A stretch of 34,305 bases of DNA from Streptomyces sp. NRRL F-5727 (GTDB taxonomy: Bacteria > Actinomycetota > Actinomycetes > Streptomycetales > Streptomycetaceae), in the NCBI RefSeq assembly GCF_000719555.1, contig NZ_JOGX01000063.1:1-34305 (forward strand), given 5' to 3'. The translations under genes were made by a program, and so were the position numbers. The notes beneath the pieces were generated by a model. It had not been told where the DNA came from. It ran no database searches and saw nothing but the letters and a program-made list of their open reading frames with translations. Positions 16,764 through 24,517 of the stretch are shown piece after piece. Numbering within the stretch: position 1 is the stretch's first letter; each line of letters starts with the position of its first letter.

Positions 16764-16786
16764 GGGCCGGGCGCCGCGCCCGGTCC
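16764..16786 (-). terminator. Hairpin downstream of the PH-domain-like gene
   Basis: GGGCCGGGC and GCCCGGTCC form a 9-bp stem (one G-U) around a 5-nt loop, 30 bp beyond the stop at 16816. It separates this gene from lnt. Confidence 0.55.
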
Positions 16787-16815
16787 GCTCGGCCCGTCCC
16801 ACGCGCGCGTGCCCG

Positions 16816-17373
16816 TCAGGCGCCGGTGGGGGTCTGGGGCGGGGTGGGGTGGCGGAGGTGGCCGCGGATGGAGTCGACCGCTCCCTCGGCGCCGTCGACG
16901 GTGACGGTGAAGGTGCGGCCGTCGGCGAGCCGGAGCACCAGGCCCTCGCCGCGGCGGACGACGACGGCGGTGCCGCGGTCGGGGCGCCAGCGGTAGCCCC
17001 AGCCGCCCCACTGGCGGGGGGTGACCGTGGGGGCGTAGTCGGCGTCGACGACCTCGGTGAAGGGGATGGTCCGGCGGGGGACGCCGATGTGGCCGCAGCG
17101 GACCTCCATGGCGCGGTCGTCGACGCGGACCTCCACGTGGACGAAGGCGAGGGTGCCGAAGAGGACGAGGAGTCCGGCGGCGACGCAGCCGACGACGGCC
17201 ATGACGAGGGCGGCGATGCCGGAGGTCCAGGGGGATTCGACGGCGAGGGTGATCCCGAGCGCCATGCAGGCGGCTCCGGCGCCGGCGGCGATCCACTGGA
17301 AGCGGTTGGTCGCGCGGCCGGTCCAGACGGCGGGCGGGGGCCCGTCGGCACGCTGATGCCCGGATTGCCTCAT
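16816..17373 (-). CDS. Two-helix membrane protein with PH-like domain (185 aa)
   Basis: A polar N-terminus (MRQSGHQRADGPPPAVWTG) is followed by two hydrophobic helices (~27-47 and ~51-76). A beta-rich cytoplasmic region reads VEVRCGHIGVPRRTIPFTEV and later TAVVVRRGEGLVLRLADG, the strand pattern of bacterial PH (bPH) domains in small actinobacterial membrane proteins. No enzymatic motif is seen and function is unknown. The ATG at 17373 has TATTCT exactly seven bases upstream and no Shine-Dalgarno, which is the best leaderless-type start in the window. Confidence 0.85.
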   Translation of the reverse strand: MRQSGHQRADGPPPAVWTGRATNRFQWIAAGAGAACMALGITLAVESPWTSGIAALVMAVVGCVAAGLLVLFGTLAFVHVEVRVDDRAMEVRCGHIGVPRRTIPFTEVVDADYAPTVTPRQWGGWGYRWRPDRGTAVVVRRGEGLVLRLADGRTFTVTVDGAEGAVDSIRGHLRHPTPPQTPTGA

Positions 17374-17380
17374 ATCGGGA

Positions 17381-17386
17381 AGAATA
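17381..17386 (-). promoter_or_regulatory. -10 element (TATTCT) of a probable leaderless transcript
   Basis: TATTCT on the minus strand lies seven bases before ATG 17373. It is close to the consensus TANNNT and there is no Shine-Dalgarno. Confidence 0.55.
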
Positions 17387-17446
17387 CCCAGGCGTGCCCG
17401 TTTCAGCGCGCCGGAGCGGAGCCGTTCGGCTACCCGGGGTGAGGGG

Positions 17447-18244
17447 TCAGAGCGAGGGGGCGGGCGCGGCGGCGATGAGCCGGCCGGCGGCGTAGTCGAG
17501 GGCGGCGGCCGGGAGGGGGCCGGGGCGGCCGCTGAGCAGCACGGAGAGGGTGCCGGTGGGCTCGGCGGCGGGGGTGGGCTCGGCGCCGATGCGGCGGAGG
17601 GCCTGGGCGACGACGGCGTCGGCGGAGCCGTGGAAGACGAGCGGCGGCAGGCCGGGGCGGCGGCGGGGGGCCAGGGCGGCGAGGATGCGGTCCTCGACGA
17701 GTTCGTAGTGGGTGCAGCCGAGGACGAGGGCGCGGATGTCCGGCGGGGTGAGCGCGGCGGCGGCGGCGACGGCGCGGTCGACGGCCTCGGGGTCGGCGTG
17801 CTCGACGGCGTCGGCGAGGCCGGGGCAGGGCACCTCGGTGACCTCGGCGCCCGCGGCGAACTCGCGGATGAGTCCCCGCTGGTAGGGGCTGCCGGTGGTG
17901 GCGGGGGTGGCCCAGATGGCGACCTTGCCGCCGGCCGCGGCGGCCGGCTTGATCGCGGGCACGGTGCCGATGACCGGGATGTCCGGTTCGAGGGCGGCGC
18001 GCAGGGCCGGGAGGGCGTGCACGGTGGCGGTGTTGCAGGCCACGATCAGCGCGTCCGGCCGGTGGGCGGCGGCGGCGCGGGCGACGGCGAGGGCGCGTCC
18101 GGTGAGGTCCTCGACGGTACGCGGTCCCCACGGCATGCCGTCGGGGTCGTTCGAGAGCAGCAGCTCGGCGTCCGGGCGCAGCCGGCGCACCGCGGCGGCT
18201 GCCGGGAGGAGGCCGATTCCGGAGTCCATGAGCGCGATCTTCAC
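17447..18244 (-). CDS. Glutamate-racemase-like enzyme (Asp/Glu racemase superfamily, 265 aa)
   Basis: A cofactor-independent amino acid racemase fold. It starts MKIALMDSGIG (the DSGxG signature, 7-11). It has the two catalytic cysteines of the superfamily: C70 in VACNTAT and C177 in LGCTHYEL. SNDPDGMPWGPRT (31-43) replaces the PYG loop of standard MurI. This identifies a MurI-related protein, but the altered loop means L-glutamate may not be the substrate, and the essential murI may be elsewhere. The start is GTG 18244, with TAGGGT six bases upstream. It is divergent from the glycosyltransferase gene across 58 bp. Confidence 0.85.
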   Translation of the reverse strand: MKIALMDSGIGLLPAAAAVRRLRPDAELLLSNDPDGMPWGPRTVEDLTGRALAVARAAAAHRPDALIVACNTATVHALPALRAALEPDIPVIGTVPAIKPAAAAGGKVAIWATPATTGSPYQRGLIREFAAGAEVTEVPCPGLADAVEHADPEAVDRAVAAAAALTPPDIRALVLGCTHYELVEDRILAALAPRRRPGLPPLVFHGSADAVVAQALRRIGAEPTPAAEPTGTLSVLLSGRPGPLPAAALDYAAGRLIAAAPAPSL

Positions 18245-18250
18245 CCGGTC

Positions 18251-18295
18251 ACCCTAGCCGATGGGCCCGGTGTCCCCGGCGTTCTGGGGCAGACT
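18251..18295. promoter_or_regulatory. Divergent promoter pair between racemase-like and glycosyltransferase genes
   Basis: On the minus strand TAGGGT (18251-18256) is six bases from GTG 18244. On the plus strand CAGACT (18290-18295) is seven bases from ATG 18303. Neither gene shows a Shine-Dalgarno, so both transcripts may be leaderless, with start points at or beside the start codons. Confidence 0.5.
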
Positions 18296-18302
18296 GCGGC
18301 GA

Positions 18303-19517
18303 ATGAGCACCCTTGCCTGGTTCGCGTGCGTCTCCCTGGCCGTCTGGGTCTGGCTGCTGTTCGGCCAGGGCTTCTTCTGGCGCACGGACCAGCGCCTGCC
18401 GCGGCCCGGCCGGCGCCACGCGCGCGGGGAGGCGGAGGACTGGCCCGGCGTCGTGGTGGTGGTGCCCGCGCGCGACGAGGCCGGGGTCCTGCCGCTGAGC
18501 CTGCCGTCGCTGCTGGCCCAGGACTATCCGGGCCGGGCCGAGGTGATCCTGGTCGACGACGGGAGCGCGGACGGGACCGGCGGGCTCGCCGCCGAGCTGG
18601 CCGCGCGCCACGGCGGGCTGCCGCTGACGGTGGCGTCGCCGGGGGAACCGGGGCCGGGGTGGACGGGGAAGCTGTGGGCGCTGCGGCACGGGATGACGCT
18701 GGCACGCGCGCGGGGGCCGGAGTTCCTGCTCCTCACCGACGCGGACATCGCCCATGAGCCCGACAGCCTGCGCCGGCTGGTGGCCGCCGCGCTGGACGAC
18801 GACCGGGACCTGGTGTCGCAGATGGCGCGGCTGCGGGTGGCCAGCCCCTGGGAGCGGCTGGTGGTGCCGGCCTTCGTGTACTTCTTCGCCCAGCTCTATC
18901 CGTTCCGCTGGATCAACGCGGCCCGGCCGCGGGCGACGGCGGCGGCCGGGGGCTGTGTGCTGGTGCGGACGGAGACGGCGGTGGCGGCCGGGGTGCCGGA
19001 CGCGATCCGTGCGGCGGTCATCGACGACGTGGCGCTGGCGCGGGCGGTGCGGGCGGCCGGCGGCAGGATCTGGCTGGGGCTGGCCGAGCGGGTGGACTCG
19101 GTGCGTCCGTACCCGGGGCTCGGGGAGCTGTGGCGGATGGTGACGCGGAGCGCGTACGCCCAGCTCCGGTACAACCCCCTGGTGCTCCTGGGGACCGTTG
19201 CGGGTCTGGTGCTGGTCTACGCGGTGCCGCCGGCCGCGCTGGTGGCGGGGCTCGCGTCCGGGGACGCGGCGGCCGCGTGGGCGGGCGGGGCGGCGTGGGC
19301 GGTGATGGCGGGGACGTACGCGCCGATGCTCCGGTACTACCGCGTGGCGGCCTGGACGGCTCCGCTGCTGCCGTTCACCGCTCTGCTCTATCTGTCGATG
19401 ACGGTGGATTCGGCGGTGCGGCACTACCGGGGCCGGGGCGGGGCGTGGAAGGGGCGGGTGTACTCGGGAAGCGGCGCGGCGAACGGCGGTGAATTCGCTT
19501 CCCGACACGGGGAGTAA
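18303..19517 (+). CDS. Family 2 glycosyltransferase, HpnB-like (404 aa)
   Basis: A membrane-associated GT-A enzyme. A hydrophobic N-terminal helix (5-25) precedes the GT2 fold with VVPARDEA (53-60), VDDGSADGT (84-92) and the metal-binding DAD (146-148). PWERLVVPAFVYFFAQLYPF (182-201) and the IDDVALARAVRAAG block (240-252, general-base DD) follow. Two or three C-terminal helices come last. The combination, especially FVYFFAQLYPFRWIN and RSAYAQLRYNP, matches the hopene-associated HpnB family. There is no hopanoid cluster in the window, so the acceptor is uncertain; a lipid or carotenoid is possible. It is probably leaderless. Confidence 0.88.
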   Translation: MSTLAWFACVSLAVWVWLLFGQGFFWRTDQRLPRPGRRHARGEAEDWPGVVVVVPARDEAGVLPLSLPSLLAQDYPGRAEVILVDDGSADGTGGLAAELAARHGGLPLTVASPGEPGPGWTGKLWALRHGMTLARARGPEFLLLTDADIAHEPDSLRRLVAAALDDDRDLVSQMARLRVASPWERLVVPAFVYFFAQLYPFRWINAARPRATAAAGGCVLVRTETAVAAGVPDAIRAAVIDDVALARAVRAAGGRIWLGLAERVDSVRPYPGLGELWRMVTRSAYAQLRYNPLVLLGTVAGLVLVYAVPPAALVAGLASGDAAAAWAGGAAWAVMAGTYAPMLRYYRVAAWTAPLLPFTALLYLSMTVDSAVRHYRGRGGAWKGRVYSGSGAANGGEFASRHGE

Positions 19518-19833
19518 CGCGGCGAATTCGGCGCGTGCGCGGCGCCGCCTTGAGTGCCGGATTGACGATTCGACATACCCAAGATCACTTCTCCCCCTCC
19601 TTCCGGTCGCCTTTTCTTTATCCGTTCTTCATACCGGGCGCACCTCTCGGCTGCGCGGGCGCCGACCCGCCGGTAACCCCCTCCCAGCTCGGGTTTTACG
19701 CGATCTTGGGACTGGGGGCTGCCCGTTTTTGACGTGTTCGCTCGGGTTGGGGATCCGGAACCGTCAGAAGCCTGTCAAAGAAGGTGTTGAGCAGGCTCCC
19801 CAATCGGCAGATCGTGGGCTTAACTTATGTGCC
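19518..19833 (+). promoter_or_regulatory. 316-bp intergenic region with a leaderless promoter and a distant inverted repeat
   Basis: No gene is seen here. The sequence is less G+C-rich than its surroundings, with a pyrimidine-rich stretch (about 19590-19632). The arms CCCAAGATC (19578-19586) and GATCTTGGG (19702-19710) are perfect inverted 9-mers 115 bp apart. A weak hairpin (GGCGC 19530-19534 with GCGCC 19542-19546) follows the glycosyltransferase stop. At the right end TAACTT (19821-19826) stands seven bases before ATG 19834, with no Shine-Dalgarno. Confidence 0.45.
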
Positions 19834-20349
19834 ATGACCTCCCCCCGCTCCAGCTATGGAGGCGGTTACCAGACCGCGCCGTCCTTCCCGGACACCCCTA
19901 TCTACGACTCCCTGGTCGCGGAGCGGGGCACGCCTCAGATCGCCCCGATCCGAGTGCCCGCCGCGTACGAGGCCCCCGTCGGCTACCCGGCCCCCATGCC
20001 GACCGGTTCCTACCTGCCGGCGCTGCCGGCGGCGCTGCCCGCCCTCCCGTCGGCGCCGTCGCCCCAGCCGGCGCCCGCGTACCACGGTGGCGGCGGGTAC
20101 GGATACCCGCAGCCGGCCCCGCAGATGGCGCCCGCGCCGCTGCAGCCGGCACCCACGCCGTACATCCCGCAGCAGCCCGCGCCGCCGCGCGGCTACCCGG
20201 GGGGTCCGGTCCCGCAGCAGCCCCGCCCGATGGCCACCGGCTACGAGGCGATGCGCCCGGCGGCGCCGCGCCCCGCACCGGCGCCGGTCCCGGCCCCCGC
20301 GCCGTACCAGGACCCGTACAACCGCCCCTACCAGGGCGGCGGTTACTGA
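19834..20349 (+). CDS. Pro/Ala/Gly-rich protein of unknown function (171 aa, DUF6643-like)
   Basis: The N-terminus (MTSPRSSYGGGYQTAPSFPD, then TPIYDSLVAERGTPQIAPIR) is a conserved Streptomyces block that I associate with DUF6643, though I cannot verify this here. The remainder is low-complexity Pro/Ala/Gln/Tyr and ends NRPYQGGGY. No signal peptide, membrane helix or enzymatic motif is visible. The TPIYDSL segment is the only well-ordered-looking part. The ATG has TAACTT seven bases upstream and no Shine-Dalgarno, so a leaderless mRNA is likely. Function unknown. Confidence 0.8.
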   Translation: MTSPRSSYGGGYQTAPSFPDTPIYDSLVAERGTPQIAPIRVPAAYEAPVGYPAPMPTGSYLPALPAALPALPSAPSPQPAPAYHGGGGYGYPQPAPQMAPAPLQPAPTPYIPQQPAPPRGYPGGPVPQQPRPMATGYEAMRPAAPRPAPAPVPAPAPYQDPYNRPYQGGGY

Positions 20350-20357
20350 CGGACGAC

Positions 20358-20371
20358 GCGGCCCGGGCCGC
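20358..20371 (+). terminator. GC palindrome after the Pro-rich protein gene
   Basis: GCGGCCCGGGCCGC is a perfect 14-bp palindrome 8 bp after the stop codon. It could fold as a 5-bp stem with a CCGG loop. A weak terminator candidate. Confidence 0.4.
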
Positions 20372-20403
20372 ACCGGGGTCGGAGCGGCTGGCAGGATGAG
20401 GGC

Positions 20404-21228
20404 ATGTCTGATCCCGTCCTCCGCTCCGTCCACGTCCATCCGGTGAAGGCCCTCCGCGCGCTCGACCGCGCGGAGGCCGAGGTGCAGCCCTGGGGCCTCG
20501 CGCACGACCGCCGGTGGGCGGTCGTCGACGCCACGGGCACGGTCATGACCCAGCGCCGCCATCCGCGGCTCGCCCTCGCGGCGGCCGAACCCCTCCCGGA
20601 CGGCGGCCTGCGGCTGACCGCGCCCGGCCGTGAGCCGCTGCTGGTCCCGGTGCCGGAGCCCTCCGCCACGCTCACCATGGACATCTTCGACAAGGCGGTG
20701 GAGACGGTGCCCGCCGGGGAGGCGGCCGCCGCCTGGTTCTCCGCCTATCTGGAGACCGACGCGCGGCTCGTGCACCTGGACGCGCCCGAGCACCGGCGCC
20801 CGATCAACCCGAAGTACGCGCTGCCCGGCGAGACCGTCAGCCTCGCCGACGGCTACCCGCTCCTCGTCACCTCCAGCGCCTCCCTCGACGCTCTCAACGC
20901 GCTGATCGGCGAGGGCGACCACGCCCACGAGGGCCCGCTCCCCATGAGCCGCTTCCGGCCCAACCTCGTCGTCGACGGCACCGAGGCGTGGGCGGAGGAC
21001 GGCTGGACCCGGCTCGCCGTGGGCGACGTGACCTTCCGGGTCGCCAAGCCGTGCGGACGGTGCGTCGTCACCACCACCGACCAGACGACCGCCGCGCGCG
21101 GCAAGGAGCCGCTGCGGACCCTCGGCCGGCACCGCAAGCTGAACGGCAAGCTGGTCTTCGGCCAGAACCTCGTCCCCGAACAGCGCGGCACCGTCCGCGT
21201 CGGCGATCCGGTGAAGATCCTCGACTGA
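20404..21228 (+). CDS. MOSC domain protein (274 aa)
   Basis: An N-terminal MOSC beta-barrel (HVHPVKALRAL, then GLAHDRRWAVVD, 36-47) is followed by the MOSC domain. The conserved KPCGRC motif (residues 215-220, C217) is the expected site for molybdenum or sulfur handling. FRPNLVVDG (187 region) and GQNLVPEQRG match the family. Relatives include YcbX and mARC, which bind molybdenum cofactor and reduce N-hydroxylated compounds. Whether this protein is a reductase or a sulfur carrier is unknown. CAGGAT six bases before the ATG, overlapping GAGGG, may be a leaderless -10 rather than a Shine-Dalgarno. Confidence 0.92.
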   Translation: MSDPVLRSVHVHPVKALRALDRAEAEVQPWGLAHDRRWAVVDATGTVMTQRRHPRLALAAAEPLPDGGLRLTAPGREPLLVPVPEPSATLTMDIFDKAVETVPAGEAAAAWFSAYLETDARLVHLDAPEHRRPINPKYALPGETVSLADGYPLLVTSSASLDALNALIGEGDHAHEGPLPMSRFRPNLVVDGTEAWAEDGWTRLAVGDVTFRVAKPCGRCVVTTTDQTTAARGKEPLRTLGRHRKLNGKLVFGQNLVPEQRGTVRVGDPVKILD

Positions 21229-21312
21229 CCGCCGGCCCCGCCCGCTCGACAGGCGAACCGGGCGCCCCGCGGGCACACTCGTCCATGGAGCGACGAGCGA
21301 GAGGGTTCCGGC

Positions 21313-21921
21313 ATGCGCGCAGTCACCGGACTCTGGCGCTGGCGGCACAATCCGCTGCGCCGGACGACGGACCTGGTCGAGGCGTGGGTGGCACTCGCCG
21401 CCGCCGTCCTGCTGTGCGTGGCGGTGCCCGTGGCCGGCTGGACGGTCGGCGGCTCCGCGCAGCACTCCCTCCAGCGCGCGGTCCAGACCCAGCAGCAGGG
21501 GCGCGTGGCGACCACGGCCCGGGTCCTGCGGACCGCCCCCACGCCGCGCGCCGCCGCCGCGTCGGGCGAGCAGGCGGCCGAACAGCGGTTCCGGCGCGCG
21601 GTGGTGGCCCGCTGGACGGCCCCCGACGGCACCGCCCGCACCGGCACCGTGACGACCTCCCGGGCCGACGCCACGCCGGGCGACACCTTCCCGCTCTGGA
21701 CCGACCGGGACGGCCGTCCCGTCACCGCCCCGCTGGCCCGTGAAACCGCCCGGGCGCACGCCTTCGTCGCCGGCCTGACGGCGGCCGTCCTGGCCGGACT
21801 CGGCGTGGAGCTCGTCCGACGGCTCGTGATGCGGCGCCTCCGCCACCGCCGTTACGCGCGTCTCGACCGCGCGTGGGCGTCGGTCGGCCCCGACTGGGGG
21901 CGCACCGGCACCGGCAGCTGA
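21313..21921 (+). CDS. Rv1733c-like membrane protein (202 aa)
   Basis: Topology is one N-terminal helix (~24-48), an extracytoplasmic region of about 95 residues, and a C-terminal helix (~149-171) with a basic tail ([17 protein letters not shown]). The pattern [20 protein letters not shown] and the spacer [13 protein letters not shown] are typical of the Rv1733c-like family in actinobacteria. Function unknown. It is preceded by a Shine-Dalgarno (GAGAGGG), and a good terminator follows. Confidence 0.85.
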   Translation: MRAVTGLWRWRHNPLRRTTDLVEAWVALAAAVLLCVAVPVAGWTVGGSAQHSLQRAVQTQQQGRVATTARVLRTAPTPRAAAASGEQAAEQRFRRAVVARWTAPDGTARTGTVTTSRADATPGDTFPLWTDRDGRPVTAPLARETARAHAFVAGLTAAVLAGLGVELVRRLVMRRLRHRRYARLDRAWASVGPDWGRTGTGS

Positions 21922-21935
21922 CCCCGACCGGAACC

Positions 21936-21967
21936 CGAGCCTCCGCACCCCGTACGGGTGCGGCTCG
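21936..21967 (+). terminator. Terminator after the Rv1733c-like gene
   Basis: CCGCACCC (21943-21950) pairs with GGGTGCGG (21956-21963) around CGTAC, with an outer CGAG/CTCG closure. It is 15 bp after the stop and 120 bp before the next gene. Confidence 0.75.
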
Positions 21968-22087
21968 ACGACCCGTCAACCCCGCGCCCCCTCGCGCGCT
22001 ACGGTGGGGCATCGGATCCACCGTCCAGAAGATTGGATCCAAGATCCGGTTCAGCGTCGACGCACGAGGCGGGGGCAGAGCACACCC

Positions 22088-24517
22088 ATGGCACAGGGCA
22101 CGGTCCAGGTGACGCACACCGGCACGTCGCGGTGGCGGCGCCGCACGGGCGAGTACGCCTCCCTCGCCGCCGCGCTGGAGGCCGCCGGTGACGGCGACAT
22201 CCTCACCGTCGCGCCCGGCACGTACCGCGAGAACCTCGTCGTGACCCGGGCGGTGACCCTGCGGGGGCCGGAGGACGGGTCGGGGCCGGTGCGGATCGCG
22301 CCGCCGGACGGCGTGCCGCTGACGCTGCGCGCGTCGGCGATCGTGCAGGACCTGCACATCGAGGGCCAGGACGTGGCGGCGCCCGCGCTGCTCGTCGAGG
22401 ACGGCACGCCGGAGCTGCTCGACCTCAGGATCATGACCCGCTCGGCGGCCGGGATCGAGGTGCGCGGCCAGGCCCGCCCGACCGCCCGCCGCTGCACGGT
22501 CGACAATCCGGCCGGGGTCGGCATCGCCACCGTCGACGGCGCCGGCGGGGTCTTCGAGGAGTGCGAGGTCGTCTCCGCCGGACAGGCCGGGGTGTCGGTG
22601 CGCGGCGGCGCCCACCCGCGCCTCGAGCGCTGCCGGGTGCACCACGCCTCGGGGGCCGGGATCGCGGTCACCGGCGAGGGCAGCGGGCTCGAGGGCGTCG
22701 GCTGCGAGGTGTACGAGATCAAGGGCGCCGGGCTGCAGATCGCGGCCCGGGGCAGCGCGCACCTGGTGGACTCCACCGTCCACCGCACCTCCGCCGACGG
22801 CGTCACCCTGGACACGGACGCCGTGCTGACGCTCTCCGACTGCGACATCCACGACGTGCCGGAGAACGCGGTGGACCTGCGGTCCCGTTCGGTGCTCACG
22901 CTCACCCGGTCGACGGTCCGCCGGTTCGGCCGCAACGGCCTGTCCGTCTGGGACCCCGGCACGCGCGTGGACGCCCACCAGTGCGAGATCCACGACAGCA
23001 CCGGCGACTACCCGGCGGTGTGGGTGAGCGACGGGGCGAGCGCCGTCCTCGACGCGTGCCGGGTGCACGACGTGCCGGACGCGCTGTTCGTGCTGGACCG
23101 CGGCTCCCGGGTGGACGTGGTGGACAGCGACCTCACCCAGGTGCGGAACACCGCCGTGTCGGTGAGCGACGGCGCCACCGCCCAGCTCGACGACTGCCGG
23201 ATCAGGGAGGCGTCCACCGGGGCGTGGTTCCGCGACCACGGCAGCGGCGGCACGCTCGCCAACTGCACCGTGGACACCGTGCAGACCGGTGTCATCGTCA
23301 CCAAGGGCGCCGACCCGACGGTCGAGCGCTGTGTGGTGACCTCGCCCGCCGAGGCCGGCTTCTACGTGTCGGCGGAGGGCCGCGGCACCTTCCTCGGCTG
23401 CCGGGTCACCGGCAGCGGCGGCTACGGCTTCCACGTGATGGACGGCTGCCGGACCGTGCTGCGCCGCTGCCGGACCGAGCGGTGCGCGCGCGGCGGGTAC
23501 GAGTTCCCCGAGGACGGGCCCGTGGCCGAGGACTGCACCGGCGACGAGAGCGCCGTGCGCACCCCGCCGGCCCCCGAACCGGTCGCCCCGGCCCAGGTCC
23601 TGACGGACGGCCGGCACTCCCCCGGCCTGCTCGGCGCGTTCCCCCCGCCGCGTACCACCACCCCGGCCGCGGCCCCGGCGCCGGCGGCCGCCGCGGTGCC
23701 CGCGCCCCGCTCCTCGGAGGACGTGCTCGGCGCGCTCGACGCGCTGGTCGGCCTGGACAGCGTCAAGCACGAGGTGCGGACGCTCACCAACATGATCGAG
23801 GTCGGCCGGAAGCGGCAGGAGGCCGGCCTGAAGGCCGCCTCGGTCCGCCGCCACCTCGTCTTCACCGGCAACCCCGGCACCGGCAAGACGACCGTCGCCC
23901 GCCTCTACGGCGAGATCCTCGCCTCGCTCGGCGTGCTGGAGCGCGGGCACCTGGTGGAGGTCTCCCGGGTGGACCTGGTGGGCGAGCACATCGGCTCGAC
24001 CGCGATCCGCACCCAGGAGGCGTTCGACCGGGCGCGCGGCGGCGTGCTGTTCGTCGACGAGGCGTACGCGCTCTCCCCGGAGGACTCGGGCCGGGACTTC
24101 GGGCGCGAGGCGATCGACACGCTGGTGAAGCTGATGGAGGACCACCGGGACGCGGTGGTGGTGATCGTCGCCGGCTACACCGCCGAGATGGAACGCTTCC
24201 TGACCGTCAACCCCGGTGTGGCGTCCCGCTTCTCACGGACCATCAGCTTCGGCGACTACACGCCCGAGGAGCTGCTGCGGATCGTGCGGCAGCAGGCGGA
24301 CGAGCACGAGTACCGGCTCGCGGAGGGCGCGGACGACGCCCTGCTCACGTACTTCGAGAAGCTGCCGAAGGGCCCGGCGTTCGGCAACGGGCGGACGGCG
24401 CGCCAGACCTTCGAGTCGATGGTCGAGCGGCACGCGGGCCGGGTCGCGGTGCTCGCCGAGGCGAGCACCGACGACCTGACCCTGCTCTACCCGGAGGACC
24501 TGCCCGAACTCCCCTGA
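22088..24517 (+). CDS. Right-handed beta-helix / CbbX-type AAA+ ATPase fusion (809 aa)
   Basis: Residues ~20-490 form a repetitive right-handed beta-helix: a start [20 protein letters not shown], then many ~22-residue turns with C/G-rich patterns such as [14 protein letters not shown] and [14 protein letters not shown] Pro/Ala-rich linker (~505-555) follows. Then comes a CbbX/SpoVK/EccA-type AAA+ domain with Walker A GNPGTGKT (594-601), Walker B VLFVDEA (D657, E658) and the arginine-finger region [14 protein letters not shown]. The AAA+ core is complete, so it is probably an ATP-driven remodeller. The beta-helix suggests binding of a repetitive or carbohydrate-like ligand (inference). No signal peptide is seen, so it is cytoplasmic. 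Start ATG 22088 follows GGGGGCAGAG. The 3' end overlaps the convergent hydrolase gene by 31 bp. Similar fusions exist in actinobacteria. Confidence 0.93.
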   Translation: MAQGTVQVTHTGTSRWRRRTGEYASLAAALEAAGDGDILTVAPGTYRENLVVTRAVTLRGPEDGSGPVRIAPPDGVPLTLRASAIVQDLHIEGQDVAAPALLVEDGTPELLDLRIMTRSAAGIEVRGQARPTARRCTVDNPAGVGIATVDGAGGVFEECEVVSAGQAGVSVRGGAHPRLERCRVHHASGAGIAVTGEGSGLEGVGCEVYEIKGAGLQIAARGSAHLVDSTVHRTSADGVTLDTDAVLTLSDCDIHDVPENAVDLRSRSVLTLTRSTVRRFGRNGLSVWDPGTRVDAHQCEIHDSTGDYPAVWVSDGASAVLDACRVHDVPDALFVLDRGSRVDVVDSDLTQVRNTAVSVSDGATAQLDDCRIREASTGAWFRDHGSGGTLANCTVDTVQTGVIVTKGADPTVERCVVTSPAEAGFYVSAEGRGTFLGCRVTGSGGYGFHVMDGCRTVLRRCRTERCARGGYEFPEDGPVAEDCTGDESAVRTPPAPEPVAPAQVLTDGRHSPGLLGAFPPPRTTTPAAAPAPAAAAVPAPRSSEDVLGALDALVGLDSVKHEVRTLTNMIEVGRKRQEAGLKAASVRRHLVFTGNPGTGKTTVARLYGEILASLGVLERGHLVEVSRVDLVGEHIGSTAIRTQEAFDRARGGVLFVDEAYALSPEDSGRDFGREAIDTLVKLMEDHRDAVVVIVAGYTAEMERFLTVNPGVASRFSRTISFGDYTPEELLRIVRQQADEHEYRLAEGADDALLTYFEKLPKGPAFGNGRTARQTFESMVERHAGRVAVLAEASTDDLTLLYPEDLPELP

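Noticed and set aside
22013..22048. TTGGATCCAA palindrome and nearby GGATCC copies upstream of the beta-helix gene
   Set aside because: Noted as a 10-bp dyad but too short and isolated to call an operator without comparison.
22088..22110. The beta-helix protein starts MAQGTV like CspA, with a shared 12-base CATGGCACAGGG
   Set aside because: The similarity ends after a few residues and is explained by common start-region codons. No evidence of duplication.
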